DNA from: Sulfitobacter sp.
GTDB lineage: Bacteria > Pseudomonadota > Alphaproteobacteria > Rhodobacterales > Rhodobacteraceae
Length of the DNA: 48,658 nt
NCBI GenBank assembly: GCA_024637305.1
Contig: JAGXFI010000178.1
Location: 1 to 48,658 of the forward strand
Direction of reading: 5' to 3'
This document shows positions 1-7,846 of the stretch, piece by piece. The position numbers and the translations under genes are program-made. Within the stretch, counting starts at the first letter, position 1. Each line of letters begins with the position of its first letter. The notes below the pieces were generated by a model. That model saw nothing but the letters and a program-made list of their open reading frames with translations, was not told the DNA's origin and ran no database searches.

Positions 1-141
1 GAACACCTGCGGTGCGACGGTCGAGCCGTAGTATTGCAGGCTAATCCAGCTTGCGACCACGACCGGTGCTGTCATGATCAACTCAAGCGTGGCGAACCCG
101 TCATCGGCGCGCCAGTCGTAGGTGTGCAGAAAGGCGCGGCC
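1..141 (-). pseudogene. dabA: dabA (DUF2309) fragment, 5'-truncated and running off the window
   Basis: Read on the minus strand this stretch encodes [10 protein letters not shown] followed by a segment containing [10 protein letters not shown] and then LQYYGSTV. I recognise this as the conserved C-terminal region of DabA, the large subunit of the DabAB inorganic-carbon (bicarbonate/CO2) uptake system, DUF2309 family. Only about 47 codons are visible. The similarity stops abruptly at about base 141, where the opposite strand becomes a TetR coding sequence, so the N-terminal bulk of the protein is missing. The 3' end lies outside the window. What is seen is the motif match and the abrupt end. 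That this is a recombination scar is inference. Confidence 0.7.
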
Positions 142-672
142 TATGAGAACACGCGGATCGAGGATGTGGCGGCCTGCGCCGAACTGTCGGCGGCAACCTT
201 TTACAACTACTTTCGATCCAAAGCGGATATCTTGCTGAGCAGTGTTTCTGCGGAGACCGAGATCGTGCTCGCGGAGGCGGACCACTGCATTGATCAGACC
301 TATGGCAATGCGGCCGAGGCTTTCGACGCGCTCGTCGTGACCTATTTCACGACATCCTTCACGCGGACCCCCCGGTCACTCTGGCGCATCGCGGTCTCGC
401 AATCGATGCTCGACCCAGGCTCCGAGTTCTCGCAACGCTATGTCGAGATGGACAACCGCCTATCGAAGCAATGCTGTCGCTTCGTACGCGTGATGCAAGA
501 TGCGCTGCATATCCTCAAAGACGTCCCCTCTGAGCCGATTGGCGAGCTGCTCTTCAACAACGTCAACATGAACTTCGTTGGTTATATCCGAAGCGAGACC
601 CTTATGGCAGAAGATGTTCGCACCGAAGTGAATCGCCAGAGTGCGCCGCTCTTCAGGCTGATCTCAACGTAA
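142..672 (+). pseudogene. TetR-family regulator lacking its N-terminal helix
   Basis: The product begins [10 protein letters not shown] and continues through a TetR-type helix-turn-helix with the hallmark [10 protein letters not shown], then an all-helical ligand-binding half ending APLFRLIST. A normal TetR protein has 20-30 residues before the YENT position (first helix plus turn). Here the open frame upstream is antisense to dabA and shows no TetR similarity. An open frame does continue upstream to a TTG at 34, so a chimeric protein could be made, but its N-terminus would be unrelated. The DNA-binding domain is probably impaired. The neighbouring methyltransferase is also a fragment, which supports decay of this end of the window. 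Confidence 0.65.
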
Positions 673-950
673 CCACAGCTTCCGCCAGCGTCGCGCTATC
701 CGGTCCAAAGACCATCAAAGATGTACCAAAAGCCACTTAGCCGTTGGCCAGCTGCGATGTTGCTTCGCCACCGCCTGAATAGCCCCGTGGAATGCCAGTC
801 ACCCCGGCAGACATTTCCGCCTTTTTGGGGGGATCAATGGCTCCGAGCTATTATCCGTCTGATCTGGACCTTCTCCGGCGAGCCACGCCAATGTGGCTTA
901 CGCCATACCAATCTGCCGCTCCGCGCCATTAACGGGTGATACCTGACAGG
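673..950. other. No recognisable gene; probable decayed DNA
   Basis: This gap lies between the tetR remnant and the methyltransferase remnant. I recognise no protein domain in any frame. A 46-codon frame (792-932, plus strand) starts with ATG but has no convincing ribosome binding site and no family I can name. Given truncated genes on both sides, the stretch is most simply read as leftover sequence from rearrangements. Confidence 0.4.
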
Positions 951-955
951 GTGTC

Positions 956-1501
956 GTGACGCGCCTGCTGAACTCAGCGCACTATGGCATTCCGCAGCGT
1001 CGTGAGCGTGTCGTGTTTGTCGGATTCCGAGATGATGTCGATGCGAGATGGACGCCCGGGAGCGGCGAGTTCTCAAAGGAAGCCTTGGTCTGGGATCAGC
1101 TCTACGGGGACTATTGGGAGCGCCACGGCGTCGCCAAGAAGGACCGCGTGCTCGAAGGCCGCGCCGCACAGATGTCGAAGAAGCTGTCGAAGGACGAGAA
1201 GTCTGACGGGCTACCGTGGCGCACAACCCGCGACGCCATCGGCGACCTACCTGATCCGGAAAAATTGCGCAGTTCGAACCTGATTGCTGATCATCGCTAT
1301 CAACCGAATGCGAAGACGTATCCTGGCCACACCGGCAGCTACCTCGACGAGGCCAGCAAAACGCTCAAAGCCGGCGTGTACGGCGTGCCTGGCGGCGAAA
1401 ACATGCTTCGCCGGGCAGACGGCTCGGTGCGCTACTTCACCGTTCGTGAGGGTGCCAGGATCCAGACATTCCCTGACGACTACAAGTTTCATGGCGCCTG
1501 A
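956..1501 (+). pseudogene. C5 cytosine DNA methyltransferase, internal/C-terminal fragment
   Basis: The frame opens just after a stop at 944-946 and encodes the second half of a DNA (cytosine-5)-methyltransferase. The motif VIII region is seen as YGIPQRRERV. A variable target-recognition region with GVPGGENML follows, then motif IX as TVREGARIQTFPDDYKF. The protein stops a few residues later (FHGA), so motif X (QIGNAVPP type) is absent. Motifs I, IV (the PCQ catalytic loop) and VI are also absent. With neither cofactor site nor catalytic cysteine it cannot be an active methylase. No restriction endonuclease or Vsr gene is visible beside it. Confidence 0.8.
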
Positions 1502-1595
1502 CCCGCGCGAGGATGAGTAATGTGTCCCGCCCACCGATTTCGCGCGCTCTCAGCAAATTTTCTGTCTGTCTTTCGCGGCTGCCATCAGAAAACCT

Positions 1596-1659
1596 CGTGG
1601 TCCACCTCCATCGTAACCCATTGATCTCTATAGAGCCCATATGGGGCTACGTGGTCCAC
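1596..1659. repeat. Direct repeat of the palindromic word CGTGGTCCAC
   Basis: The 10-base word CGTGGTCCAC occurs at 1596-1605 and again at 1650-1659. Its core GTGG-T-CCAC is a perfect palindrome. The copies are 54 bases apart, about five helical turns, as expected for paired sites of a dimeric DNA-binding protein. I noticed no other copy in the window. The regulator is unknown. Confidence 0.45.
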
Positions 1660-1671
1660 ATTGCCCCATAT
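1639..1671. promoter_or_regulatory. Nested 33-base palindrome
   Basis: Outer arms ATATGGGGC (1639-1647) and GCCCCATAT (1663-1671) are perfect reverse complements. Inside them lies GTGG-T-CCAC (1651-1659), so the structure is a palindrome within a palindrome. It could be an operator. It is also followed by TTTTACT, so a rho-independent terminator for the upstream remnant genes on the plus strand is possible. Confidence 0.5.
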
Positions 1672-1776
1672 TTTACTGGGGTTTTGGTCGCTTATGGTAG
1701 GCCCCTACGGGCTGCCACTTTACCTCTTTAATCCACTAGAAAAATGCGTTTTGCGTACAGACGATGGGCTGTATGT

Positions 1777-1794
1777 TGTTTCCCAGAGGAAACA
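1777..1794. promoter_or_regulatory. TGTTTCC-N4-GGAAACA inverted repeat, putative operator
   Basis: Perfect 7-base arms are separated by CAGA, about 285 bases before exoY. A further TGTTTCCC half-site follows at 1798-1805. This geometry is typical of a dimeric repressor or activator site. No matching regulator can be named. Confidence 0.4.
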
Positions 1795-2078
1795 GATTGT
1801 TTCCCAAAATTTCCATCGAATGTGGCGAAAAAGTGTTATCAAATCGTTAGAACACACCTTTGCTGGGATTCTGCCACATTCCGGCCCCTTTTCTCGAAAG
1901 CGGACAGAACGGCAGAACCGTCTTGTTGATTGCAGAATGCAGTCCTCCCGACGGTCAGACCAGTTGCATATCGTTGTTGATCCGGTGGAGGAGAGTGTTC
2001 GAAGATTAAATATTTACGGAACGCTCCGCTGGTCCGGTTCGTTAGGTTACGATTGCGTCCTGGGAAGGCATGTTTGGT

Positions 2079-2840
2079 ATGAAGAGTCTCCACAATGATC
2101 ACGGTACGGTACGGAATTCCGATGGGTATCCGACCATTCTGATGCGGACCTCGGCGCGCGCACGGACGAATGTCCGCACGTTGCCGATGCCCCCGGATCA
2201 TGCGTGGGAAAGCCCCTCCCGCACGGTCAAGAAACCCTATCGCAGCGGCGGCAAACGGGCGTTTGACGTGGCAATTGTGCTTTTGAGCCTGCCGTTCACG
2301 CTTATCATCGTCGCAATTTGTGCACTTGCCTTGTGGATCGAAGGGGGCAACCCATTCTATCGTCAGCAGCGCCTCGGTTTTGGCGGCAAGCGCTTTTCCA
2401 TTCTGAAGCTGCGCACGATGGTCAGGAATGCCGACGAGGTTCTCGAAAGCCATCTGGCAAGTTGCCCGAAGATGCGCAAGGAATGGAACGAACTGCAAAA
2501 ATTGCGTGTCGATCCACGCGTGACCAGATTGGGCGCGATCATGCGCTCGACATCGATCGACGAATTGCCACAGCTTTGGAATGTGCTGACCGGCGACATG
2601 AGCATCGTCGGCCCGCGTCCGATGATGCCTGAACAGCTGGAAATGTACGGAAATCCGGACGCCTATTTCGCGCTGCGCCCGGGCATTACGGGCTACTGGC
2701 AGATATCAGCGCGCAACGACAACGGGTTCGCGCACCGTAACACCGTGGACGCGACCTATGAGCAAGAAGTGTCGTTCAGCAAGGATATTGCGGTCATGTT
2801 CAAGACGGTCGGCGTTATGGCGCGCCGCACAGGGTGCTGA
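2079..2840 (+). CDS. exoY: ExoY-type undecaprenyl-phosphate sugar-1-phosphate transferase
   Basis: This bacterial sugar transferase (WcaJ/ExoY/PglC superfamily) would load the first sugar-phosphate on undecaprenyl phosphate at the inner membrane and so start repeat-unit assembly. Visible landmarks are the basic entry KRAFDVAI, a hydrophobic membrane hairpin (LLSLPFTLIIVAICALAL), NPFYRQQRLGF, the KLRTM motif, the catalytic-region STSIDELPQLWN, and the C-terminal MSIVGPRP and PGITGYWQ blocks. The family is normally 200-250 residues when a single-membrane-segment form, and this one is 253. I prefer the ATG at 2079, about 10 bases after GGGAAGG, over the ATG at 2070, which sits only one base from it. 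It heads a plus-strand operon with the kinase-like and Wzz-like genes. Confidence 0.88.
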   Translation: MKSLHNDHGTVRNSDGYPTILMRTSARARTNVRTLPMPPDHAWESPSRTVKKPYRSGGKRAFDVAIVLLSLPFTLIIVAICALALWIEGGNPFYRQQRLGFGGKRFSILKLRTMVRNADEVLESHLASCPKMRKEWNELQKLRVDPRVTRLGAIMRSTSIDELPQLWNVLTGDMSIVGPRPMMPEQLEMYGNPDAYFALRPGITGYWQISARNDNGFAHRNTVDATYEQEVSFSKDIAVMFKTVGVMARRTGC

Positions 2841-2888
2841 GGCTGACATGCGCTATGAATGCATCCGACTTTCGGGTAAATTGGGTAA

Positions 2889-3800
2889 ATGTTCTTTAAC
2901 CGGAAAAAACCTGCGATGAAGGACAGCTACGAGTCCCCTCCCCCTGCCATACCGCAGGACGATGAGGTGCTGGGGCCGGTGGCAAATATCGCTGCGGCAC
3001 AACGCTTTACCCGACCGCGCCGCAGGTTCGGCGAAGACGAGGACGGCAGTTATCTGACCCCTTATGCCGCGCGTGACATCGCGGATCCTCATGCAGCGCG
3101 CTGGCACGAATTGCAGCTTGTGCCGCCCGGTGTGCGCCAGCACATGCTCGAAGGCGCGCTGATCGTGGATTATTACCGCGAGAGCCATGTGGCCAAGACC
3201 TTTGACCTGTTGCGCACCCGTCTTCGTCAGACAGTCAAAAAGCACCGCTGGCGCAACATCGCGATCACCGCGCCAACGTCAAGCTGCGGCAATACCTTTA
3301 CTGCGATCAATCTGGCCATGAGCCTGTCTCGGGTGCCGTCATCCCGCACGGTCCTGATGGACCTCAACATGCGCGATCCGGGTCTGGCCGACGTCTTTGA
3401 CATGGACGGTCGGGGTGCAATCGGCAGTTACCTGAGTGGTGAAACACCGATGAACCGTCACATGATGCGCGTCAGCGACACATTGGCGCTTGGGTTGAAC
3501 GATACACCCGACATCCGGGCGGCTGAAATCCTCCAGGATCCTGCCACTGCTCAGACGTTGGAGCGCATGCGCCTCGCGTTGCATCCAGACATCGTGCTGT
3601 ATGACATGCCCCCCATGCTGGCCTATGACGACGTATCGGCGTTTCTGCCGCAACTCGACGGTGTGCTTCTCGTCTCTGACGGGACACAGACCACGGCCAG
3701 GCATCTTGCAGAATGTGAACGTATGATTGAGGGGCAAGTCCCCCTATTGGGTGTCATCCTGAATCGCGCGCGCAAAGACAGCATCGAGCGGTTCGCCTGA
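2889..3800 (+). CDS. BY-kinase/CpsD-ExoP family ATPase domain with degenerate Walker A
   Basis: This 303-residue cytoplasmic protein resembles the tyrosine-autokinase half of Wzc/ExoP proteins, which works with a Wzz-type partner to control polysaccharide chain length and export. The fold signature is clear: AITAPTSSCGNTFTAINLAM at the P-loop, Walker A' at VLMDLNMRDP (about residues 155-164) and Walker B at IVLYDMPPM. The invariant P-loop lysine is replaced by Asn135 (the codon is AAT in GGC-AAT-ACC). The C-terminus ends SIERFA with no tyrosine cluster. Kinase activity is therefore doubtful. The N-terminal 100 residues are unlike standard kinases. It lies 48 bases after exoY and upstream of the Wzz-like gene, so a structural or regulatory role in the same export complex is likely. 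Confidence 0.8.
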   Translation: MFFNRKKPAMKDSYESPPPAIPQDDEVLGPVANIAAAQRFTRPRRRFGEDEDGSYLTPYAARDIADPHAARWHELQLVPPGVRQHMLEGALIVDYYRESHVAKTFDLLRTRLRQTVKKHRWRNIAITAPTSSCGNTFTAINLAMSLSRVPSSRTVLMDLNMRDPGLADVFDMDGRGAIGSYLSGETPMNRHMMRVSDTLALGLNDTPDIRAAEILQDPATAQTLERMRLALHPDIVLYDMPPMLAYDDVSAFLPQLDGVLLVSDGTQTTARHLAECERMIEGQVPLLGVILNRARKDSIERFA

Positions 3801-3928
3801 CCTGCCCGCGTATTGGCGTTTTTGGCGGAATGTCATAGAATTGACAGAAAGCTGAGTTTCTATCCCCGAACATCAAAGCGCTCCCTTCCTTCAAGGTGGG
3901 GCGCGGTCGCATTGGCAAGGTACGTAGC
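3801..3928 (+). promoter_or_regulatory. Intergenic gap with a TTGACA and a small inverted repeat
   Basis: A TTGACA hexamer at 3841-3846 could be a -35 element. It overlaps an AGAAA-GCTGAG-TTTCT inverted repeat (3846-3861), itself flanked by TAGAA/TTCTA. No good -10 follows at 17 bases. The wzz-like gene may have its own promoter here or be read from exoY. Confidence 0.25.
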
Positions 3929-5191
3929 ATGGGTACGATTTATTCGCTGGGCGATTTTCTGGATATGACCTGGCGACGACGCTGGCTGATTATCATGGTC
4001 ATTCTGCTGGGGTCGATCCTGTCGCTCTTCATCGCGCTCAAACAGACGCATCTCTATCATTCCTACGAAGTCATGCAGATTGAACAGCCGACCGTCTCTG
4101 GCGAAATGGCCCCCAGCACTGTCGACGGCTCTGCCGCGCGCCGATTTCAATTGATCGAGCAGCAAGTGATGGCGCGCAGCAACCTGATTGATGTCATCGA
4201 AAAGTTCAACATCTACAGCGATGCACCCGATCTTAAGATGAGCGAGAAAGTTGATCTTCTTCGTCGCTCTATCGAGATCACAAGTGTCGCCGCCGTGCGC
4301 GAAGGCTTTGGCGACGACGGGACCATTTCGATCCTGACGATCCGTGCCGAGATGGAAAGTGCCGAACTGGCGCAGGCCGTCGCCCACGAGTTCGCCGACC
4401 GAACGCGGGCACTGTCCGCAGCACAGCGAAAGCAACAAACCGCAGAGACGCTGGCGTTTTTCGAGCGGCAGGAACGCGACATCCTGCGCCAGATATCCGA
4501 ACTGGAATCCGAAATCGAGGCCTTCCGCACCGCACATGAACTGACCAGCGCGGGGGGCGTGGATTTCAAACTGGCGGAGGTCGCCAGCCTCAACGAATCC
4601 ATTCTGGAAATGGACAGCGCTATCATTGCCGCAGAGCTGGCGCGCGCCCAGATCGACCGATCCGACCGCGCATCGACCATCGCCCGCACCGAGCAGGAAA
4701 TAGATGGTCGCCTTGCCACACTTACAAGCCAGCGCGACCTTCTTGTCCAGCGTCGGCAAGCGCTGCTGGAGACGGTCCAGACCTCCCCCGAGATAGAGCG
4801 GGAGCTGGCCAATCTGGACCGCCAGATGGAGAAACTTCAATCGCAGTACGACGTCATCTCGACCCGCCGCACCGAAGCGCAAGTCGGATTCTCGCTCGAA
4901 GAAGCGGCGCAGGGCGAGCGTCTGATAACCCTCGAAGAAGCACAGGTTCCCGATTATCCGATCACCGCCAGCCGGAAGAACCGCGCGATCATGGGCGGCG
5001 TTGCCTCGGTCCTCGCGGCCTTCGCGCTTGCGTGGCTGATGGAATTGCGCAATCCCGTCATCCGCACCGCGCGACAGATGGAACGGGAAACCGGCGTGAT
5101 CCCTGTGGTGTCTATCCCCACGATGGAGATCAAAACGCCAACAGATCACAAAAGCGGCAGAAACGCCCGTGCAGCCGCAAGAACCGGCTAG
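3929..5191 (+). CDS. Wzz/GumC-type polysaccharide chain-length determinant
   Basis: This inner-membrane polysaccharide co-polymerase regulates chain length and couples synthesis to export. The N-terminal cytoplasmic start (YSLGDFLDMTWRRRW) leads into one transmembrane helix. A long periplasmic coiled-coil region follows, rich in Glu/Ala/Arg heptads (about residues 150-340), with the typical pre-membrane segment EEAQVPDYPITASRKNR and a second membrane helix. The protein then ends with a short cytoplasmic tail and no kinase domain, so the kinase-like gene upstream is the separate partner. I chose ATG 3929 with AAGG eight bases ahead rather than the GTG at 3896. It ends tail-to-tail with the flippase gene, and the two stop codons overlap. 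Confidence 0.85.
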   Translation: MGTIYSLGDFLDMTWRRRWLIIMVILLGSILSLFIALKQTHLYHSYEVMQIEQPTVSGEMAPSTVDGSAARRFQLIEQQVMARSNLIDVIEKFNIYSDAPDLKMSEKVDLLRRSIEITSVAAVREGFGDDGTISILTIRAEMESAELAQAVAHEFADRTRALSAAQRKQQTAETLAFFERQERDILRQISELESEIEAFRTAHELTSAGGVDFKLAEVASLNESILEMDSAIIAAELARAQIDRSDRASTIARTEQEIDGRLATLTSQRDLLVQRRQALLETVQTSPEIERELANLDRQMEKLQSQYDVISTRRTEAQVGFSLEEAAQGERLITLEEAQVPDYPITASRKNRAIMGGVASVLAAFALAWLMELRNPVIRTARQMERETGVIPVVSIPTMEIKTPTDHKSGRNARAAARTG

Positions 5192-6537
5192 GCTGTTGCG
5201 GCGATCATCGCGATGACCTCGTCCCAATGAAGCCATAGGGCGACCGACCCGACGGCTATTCCCAACAGCGCAAAACTCAGATCATGGCGTGCGTCCCAGA
5301 CACCATGCGCGCGCGCCAGCCAGATCAGAACGGGGTGCGATAATGCGATCGCCAGCCCCATTCCCAACAGCGCACCGACAAGTCCGCCAAGGATCGCACC
5401 GACCAACAGCAGGCTGACCTGAAGCGTGGAACGGACGGCCGAATAGATAAAGAACCGCCGTGAATCTCCAGCCGCCAGAGCCGCCTGATCATAGGTCATA
5501 CCAATCACCTGCGGTATGAGCGCGATAGAGATCATGGACACGATCGCGCCTGCGGAAACATATCTCGCATCATAGAGAATTTGGACCAACCATGGCCCCG
5601 CCATGGCCATTCCCAGCAGCAGTCCCAGCACCGCCCCCGTGAGGCCATAGCGCATCTTGGTCAGCTTGCGCGTTTCCTCTGACTGCTCGCGGTAGATCGG
5701 GATCATGATGCGGCTGGTAACCGCAAGCCCCAGCAGCAAAGGAAAGCTCGCGAGGAAATACCCGATATTGTAAATTCCGAGGTTCTCCAACGTGAGGAAT
5801 TTCCCCAGAACCGCCTTGTCCCCCTGACTGGCAAAAAACCAGAGAACAGTGCTGAGGAATATCCATTTGCCAAAGGTAATAAGCTCGGTCGCCGCCTGTT
5901 TTTCCCAGCGAAAGCGATTTGTGGCACCCGGCATGCCGAAATGCGTCAGCGACAGCATCATGGCCGCGCTGATGACCCCCCCAACCACCAGCGCCATCAC
6001 CGATTGCAGAAAGAACGCGAGAACGATCATCGCGACAATGCCGATCAGCTGGCTGCAAAGGTCCAGAACCGTCAGCCGGCCCATCAACAGGTGCCGGTGC
6101 GCCGTCTCGATCCGGGTCGGATTGAAACCGGTTATCAGCAGCGATAGCGCCGCAATCGGAAGATAGAATGCCAGTTCCGGCACGTCATAAAACCACGCCG
6201 CAGGCAACGCGAGCATGCTGGCGGCAAGCCAAAGGCAAAAACCCCGGATCACCTGAATGGTCCAGGCCGTGTTGAGAAATTCGGGGTCATCGCCGCGCTT
6301 GCTTTGCGCGATCGAAGGCGCAATGCCAACATCCGAGAATAGCGACAAACCGATGGTTACAAGGCTTATCAAGGCCATCAGACCGAAAGCTTCGGGAAAG
6401 AGAAGCCGCGTCAGAATGAGGTTCGAGGCCAATCGCATCGCTTGTGATGCACCGTACCCCAGAACGATCCATGAGGTGCTTCGCGCAACGCGTGCCGTCA
6501 GGCGATTGTCGCCCAACAACTGCTTAACTCGTAACAT
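5188..6537 (-). CDS. Wzx-like oligosaccharide flippase
   Basis: This is a polysaccharide transport protein of the MATE-like MVF superfamily, about 449 residues with 12 or more hydrophobic segments. It would flip lipid-linked repeat units across the inner membrane. The characteristic start is seen as TSWIVLGYGASQAMRLASNL followed by LTRLLFPEAFGLMALI, which is typical of the family, with SDVGIAPSIAQS shortly after. I prefer the ATG at 6537 to an upstream TTG at 6564, because the family normally begins shortly before the first helix. It is transcribed away from the following glycosyltransferase gene, sharing a 94-base upstream region. Confidence 0.87.
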   Translation of the reverse strand: MLRVKQLLGDNRLTARVARSTSWIVLGYGASQAMRLASNLILTRLLFPEAFGLMALISLVTIGLSLFSDVGIAPSIAQSKRGDDPEFLNTAWTIQVIRGFCLWLAASMLALPAAWFYDVPELAFYLPIAALSLLITGFNPTRIETAHRHLLMGRLTVLDLCSQLIGIVAMIVLAFFLQSVMALVVGGVISAAMMLSLTHFGMPGATNRFRWEKQAATELITFGKWIFLSTVLWFFASQGDKAVLGKFLTLENLGIYNIGYFLASFPLLLGLAVTSRIMIPIYREQSEETRKLTKMRYGLTGAVLGLLLGMAMAGPWLVQILYDARYVSAGAIVSMISIALIPQVIGMTYDQAALAAGDSRRFFIYSAVRSTLQVSLLLVGAILGGLVGALLGMGLAIALSHPVLIWLARAHGVWDARHDLSFALLGIAVGSVALWLHWDEVIAMIAATA

Positions 6538-6631
6538 TTCGGCTGATTGTCCTTGCCCACCCAACGCTGAGCGATCCTAATACCAATGTGCCTCTTGTGC
6601 CAGTGTCTACACGGCCTGTAGGACTGAACGG

Positions 6632-7846
6632 GTGCAACATCGGGACGATCCTTTGAAACTGGCCTACGTTCTCAACAGCTATCCCCAGCCCTCTCACAGC
6701 TTCATCCGGCGTGAAATTCGCAGCCTCGAATCGCAGGGGCATGAGGTGATCCGCCTTGCCATGCGTCCCGGCGACGCGCCGCTCGTGGATGCGCAAGACC
6801 GCGAGGAAGCTGCAGCAACGACATATGTATTGAAATCGGGCGGTGTGGCCTTGATGGGCGCGTTTCTGCGGAGCCTGTCAACGCCGGGGCGGTTCTTCGG
6901 CGCGCTCAGACTGGCTATCAGGTGTGGTCGCCCTTCCGAAGCGGGCATCGTCAAACATCTGATTTATCTCGTCGAGGCAGCCTTTGTTGCTGAACGCTGC
7001 CGCGCTGCGGGTGTGACCCATGCGCATGCCCATTTCGGCACCAATGCCACAACCGTCGCCATGCTGTCGCAGGTGCTTGGCGGGCCGGAATACAGCTTTA
7101 CCGTTCACGGACCGGAGGAATTCGACGCCCCGCGCGCCCTGTCGCTCGGAACCAAGATCGCGCGGTCGAAATTTGCCGTCGCGATTTCCAGCTATGGTCG
7201 GAGCCAGCTCAGCCGGTGGGCGGAACCGGGCGATTGGGACCGTATCCGCATCGTACATTGCGGCATCGACACAACCCGCTTTCCGGATCCTGCGCCGCTG
7301 CCGAACGGTCCGCCACGGTTCGTGTCCATCGGTCGGTTCGTGGAGCAAAAGGGGCAGCTTGTCCTGATCGACGCCATGGCCAGTCTGCGCGACACGCATC
7401 CGGACGCACATCTTACCCTGATCGGTGATGGCGTGATGCGGCCCCAGATCGAGGCGCGGATCGCACTTCACGGACTGCAAGACCGGGTCACGCTCACCGG
7501 ATGGGTGGACGAACCGCGCATTCTCTCGGAACTGAATGCGGCCCATGCGCTCGTCATGCCCAGCTTTGCGGAAGGCCTGCCCATGGTCATCATGGAGGCG
7601 ATGGCGGCTGGCCGTTTGACCATCGCCACCTACATCGCAGGAATTCCTGAGCTTGTGCAGCCGGGCAAGACCGGCTGGCTAGTCCCTGCGGGTGATGTTG
7701 AAACACTGTCGGCCGCGATGCGCGACCTTGCAACCACGTCGCCCCAGGCAATGCAGCAAATGGCGACTGCCGCCCGCGCGCGTGCATTTGATCGGCACAA
7801 TGTCGATAACGAGGCGGCCAAGCTGGCAGGCCACATCAGCGGCTAA
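6632..7846 (+). CDS. GT4-family glycosyltransferase
   Basis: This GT-B fold retaining glycosyltransferase (404 residues) would add one sugar to the lipid-linked repeat unit on the cytoplasmic face. The N-terminal domain begins KLAYVLNSYPQPSHSFI and contains THAHAHFG and FTVHGPEEFD. The C-terminal domain shows FVSIGRFVEQKGQ, the nucleotide-sugar region LTLIGDG, and the E-x7-E type element MPSFAEGLPMVIMEAMA. A GTG start with AGGA about nine bases upstream is used. Its stop overlaps by three bases the stop of the convergent GT2 gene that ends the NRPS/PKS operon. The sugar specificity cannot be read from sequence. Confidence 0.88.
   Translation: MQHRDDPLKLAYVLNSYPQPSHSFIRREIRSLESQGHEVIRLAMRPGDAPLVDAQDREEAAATTYVLKSGGVALMGAFLRSLSTPGRFFGALRLAIRCGRPSEAGIVKHLIYLVEAAFVAERCRAAGVTHAHAHFGTNATTVAMLSQVLGGPEYSFTVHGPEEFDAPRALSLGTKIARSKFAVAISSYGRSQLSRWAEPGDWDRIRIVHCGIDTTRFPDPAPLPNGPPRFVSIGRFVEQKGQLVLIDAMASLRDTHPDAHLTLIGDGVMRPQIEARIALHGLQDRVTLTGWVDEPRILSELNAAHALVMPSFAEGLPMVIMEAMAAGRLTIATYIAGIPELVQPGKTGWLVPAGDVETLSAAMRDLATTSPQAMQQMATAARARAFDRHNVDNEAAKLAGHISG

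Larger units (their letters stand above)
1502..2078. promoter_or_regulatory. AT-rich control region upstream of the polysaccharide locus
   Basis: About 575 bases with no credible gene separate the methyltransferase fragment from the first polysaccharide gene. The stretch is clearly more AT-rich than its surroundings. It holds three symmetric elements listed separately: a repeated CGTGGTCCAC word, a nested palindrome and a TGTTTCC/GGAAACA palindrome. Together with its position before exoY this suggests a promoter/operator region, though I cannot assign a definite -35/-10 pair. It could also be the boundary of an acquired segment. Confidence 0.5.

Noticed and set aside
792-932. 46-codon ATG frame, plus strand, between tetR and methyltransferase remnants
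   Set aside because: No ribosome site, no recognisable family, and it lies among gene fragments; not listed as a gene.
3860-5236. Long open frame antisense to the Wzz-like gene
   Set aside because: Composition is typical of a reverse-strand shadow; the plus frame has membrane helices, coiled coil and family motifs.
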